From JAJNPS01 sp046589965 (GTDB lineage Bacteria; Pseudomonadota; Alphaproteobacteria; Rhodobacterales; Rhodobacteraceae), in NCBI GenBank assembly GCA_046589965.1, contig JBKJVF010000144.1:1-6930 (forward strand): 6,930 nt of DNA. Reading direction: 5' to 3'. Position numbers and translations under genes: made by a program. The first letter of the stretch is position 1; each line of letters starts with the position of its first letter. Of the stretch, positions 5,855-6,930 are shown piece after piece. The notes beneath the pieces are model-generated. The model was given only the letters and a program-made list of their open reading frames with translations. It ran no database searches and was not told where the DNA came from.

Positions 5855-6685
5855 TTACACCCTGATCGGGTCCGCCTTCGCCAGTCGGTCAAACGCCATC
5901 AAACTTTCCATCAACCGCGCCATCTGATCCAGCGGCACCATGTTCGGCCCGTCGCTGGGGGCGTGGTCGGGGTCTTGGTGGGTTTCGATAAACACCCCCG
6001 CGATCCCGAGGCTGACCGCCGCGCGGGCCATCACCGGCGCAAATTCGCGCTGACCACCCGAGGAATTGCCCATGCCGCCCGGTTGCTGCACCGAATGCGT
6101 GGCGTCCATGATCACAGGGTATCCCGTGCGCGCCATGATCGGCAGGCTGCGCATATCCGTCACCAGCGTGTTGTAGCCAAATGACGCGCCGCGTTCGGTG
6201 AGAAGGATGCGGCTGTTGCCGGTCGAGGCCACCTTTTGCGCGACATTGGCCATGTCCCATGGGGCCAGAAACTGCCCCTTTTTGATGTTGACGACAGCAC
6301 CCGTCTCGCCTGCGGCCAGCAAGAGATCGGTCTGTCGACAGAGGAATGCCGGGATCTGGATGACGTCGACCACCTTGGCGGCCTCGCGCGCCTGGGCGAT
6401 GTCATGGATGTCGGTCAGGACCGGAATGCCACTGGCGCGGATCGCCTCCAGCACGTGTAGCCCTGCGTCCATCCCCGGCCCGCGCCGACCGGTCAGCGAG
6501 GTGCGGTTGGCCTTGTCGTAGCTGGCCTTGAAGACATATTGCGCGCCCGCCTTGGCGCAGGCCTCGCGCATGACACCCGCAATCATCTGGGCATGGTCCA
6601 GGCTTTCCAACTGGCAAGGTCCCGCGATCACCAGCAATGGGCGGTCATTGCCGACGGTCAGATTGCCGATTGCCACGTCTGTCAT
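5855..6685 (-). CDS. kdsA: 3-deoxy-8-phosphooctulonate (Kdo-8-P) synthase, metal-dependent type
   Basis: KdsA condenses phosphoenolpyruvate with arabinose 5-phosphate to Kdo-8-phosphate, the precursor of Kdo in lipopolysaccharide and in the poly-Kdo linker of ABC-exported capsules. It is cytoplasmic. The 276 residues match the family (284 in E. coli). AGPCQLES (21-28), YVFKASYDKANRTS (50-63), RGPG (68-71) and TERGASFGYN (163-172) are all present. C24 stands where E. coli KdsA has an asparagine. With H197, E234 and D245 it completes the four metal ligands of the Aquifex-type metal-dependent class. ATG 6685 has GAGGGG nine bases upstream. The kpsE-like gene ends 65 bases before it on the same strand, so the two probably share a transcript. 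This placement suggests a capsule-linked copy rather than the usual housekeeping copy beside pyrG or eno, but the rest of the genome is not visible. Confidence 0.97.
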   Translation of the reverse strand: MTDVAIGNLTVGNDRPLLVIAGPCQLESLDHAQMIAGVMREACAKAGAQYVFKASYDKANRTSLTGRRGPGMDAGLHVLEAIRASGIPVLTDIHDIAQAREAAKVVDVIQIPAFLCRQTDLLLAAGETGAVVNIKKGQFLAPWDMANVAQKVASTGNSRILLTERGASFGYNTLVTDMRSLPIMARTGYPVIMDATHSVQQPGGMGNSSGGQREFAPVMARAAVSLGIAGVFIETHQDPDHAPSDGPNMVPLDQMARLMESLMAFDRLAKADPIRV

Positions 6686-6699
6686 TGCCGCAAACCCCT

Positions 6700-6741
6700 C
6701 GCCCGTTTCAGGTGCCCGGCTTAACGGATTGGCGACGGGCG
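6700..6741 (-). repeat. Inverted repeat between the kpsE-like gene and kdsA
   Basis: CGCCCGT (6700-6706) and ACGGGCG (6735-6741) are perfect 7-base inverted arms around 28 bases. The arm nearer kdsA directly abuts its AGGGG ribosome binding site (6699-6695). Such a long loop makes a weak hairpin and there is no T run, so it is not a convincing terminator. It may be chance in GC-rich DNA. Confidence 0.25.
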
Positions 6742-6750
6742 CGAAAGATG

Positions 6751-6930
6751 TCAGGCCGTCATCTGTTCGCGCAAGATCGCCACCGTCATGGAGATCATCA
6801 GGTAAATCCCCGAAAAGATCAAAAGCACGACCATGGTGTTTTCAAAGGCGCGGGGATAGCTGGCCTCATCAGGTGCCGATGGGTTGACCGACAGCGACAG
6901 ATACCGCACCTGCCGGTTGGCCTCGATCCG
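6751..6930 (-). CDS. kpsE: Capsule polysaccharide export inner-membrane protein, KpsE/CtrB/BexC family (C-terminal end)
   Basis: Only the last 59 codons and the TGA (6753-6751) lie in the window; the 5' part is beyond the right edge. The visible end reads RYLSLSVNPSAPDEASYP, then a membrane helix (about residues 33-53 of the visible part, MVVLLIFSGIYLMISM and onward), then the short tail REQMTA. This proline-bearing segment before a final helix near the C-terminus is typical of KpsE/CtrB/BexC proteins. These are polysaccharide co-polymerase relatives that span the periplasm and link the KpsMT ABC transporter to the outer-membrane exporter. Its presence marks the edge of an ABC-dependent (group 2-like) capsule locus. 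The family call rests on a short fragment, but the fit is good and kdsA next door agrees with it. Confidence 0.8.
   Translation of the reverse strand, partial: RIEANRQVRYLSLSVNPSAPDEASYPRAFENTMVVLLIFSGIYLMISMTVAILREQMTA

Noticed and set aside
5708..6184. Plus-strand frame of 158 codons containing YPCIICGDLH, reminiscent of Cys-rich N-termini of some glycan methyltransferases
   Set aside because: Its second half is antisense to kdsA, no further methyltransferase motif appears, and the match is only a few residues. A decayed gene remnant in the low-GC gap is possible but unsupported.
1..6930. Search for a mobile element, CRISPR array, toxin-antitoxin or anti-phage system
   Set aside because: No repeat array, transposase, integrase or paired toxin-antitoxin genes could be seen. 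All large genes fall into metabolic, rRNA-modification or surface-glycan classes, apart from the unknown secreted pair.

Overview
The window looks like chromosomal DNA of a GC-rich alphaproteobacterium, most likely of the Rhodobacteraceae (Roseobacter group). This rests on overall composition, the style of the shikimate genes, and a KpsE-type capsule exporter next to a metal-type kdsA. No phage, transposon, CRISPR or recognisable defence module is visible. The assignment is from protein recall only, not a search.

Left part (1-1205, minus strand): a 44-residue single-pass membrane protein is followed, with an 11-base overlap, by a long secreted protein of unknown function that runs off the left edge. 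The pair is transcribed away from the shikimate genes. Between them (1206-1419) lies an AT-rich spot with a perfect minus-strand TATAAT, a plus-strand TATATA and a small palindrome. This is probably a divergent promoter region.

Middle (1420-4604): aroK (shikimate kinase) and aroB (3-dehydroquinate synthase) overlap by the four bases ATGA and form a plus-strand operon for two steps of chorismate synthesis. Next come about 120 bases with nothing recognisable, then a tRNA-Gln(TTG) gene on the minus strand. A divergent plus-strand FAD protein follows, closely resembling E. coli YhiN, the enzyme described as RdsA, a 23S rRNA dihydrouridine synthase. Bases 4605-4736 separate it from a convergent gene, and I see no clear terminator there.

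Right part (4737-6930, minus strand, read right to left): the C-terminal end of a KpsE/CtrB-type capsule export protein, then kdsA (Kdo-8-phosphate synthase with all four metal ligands). After a 251-base, lower-GC gap comes a DXD-type glycosyltransferase. These three genes fit together as the edge of an ABC-transporter-dependent capsule locus: kdsA supplies the precursor of Kdo, the glycosyltransferase may build the glycan, and the KpsE protein helps export it. The glycosyltransferase and its leader have visibly lower GC than their neighbours and were perhaps acquired separately.

The least described part is the small membrane protein plus secreted protein pair. The rest are known families in a plausible context.
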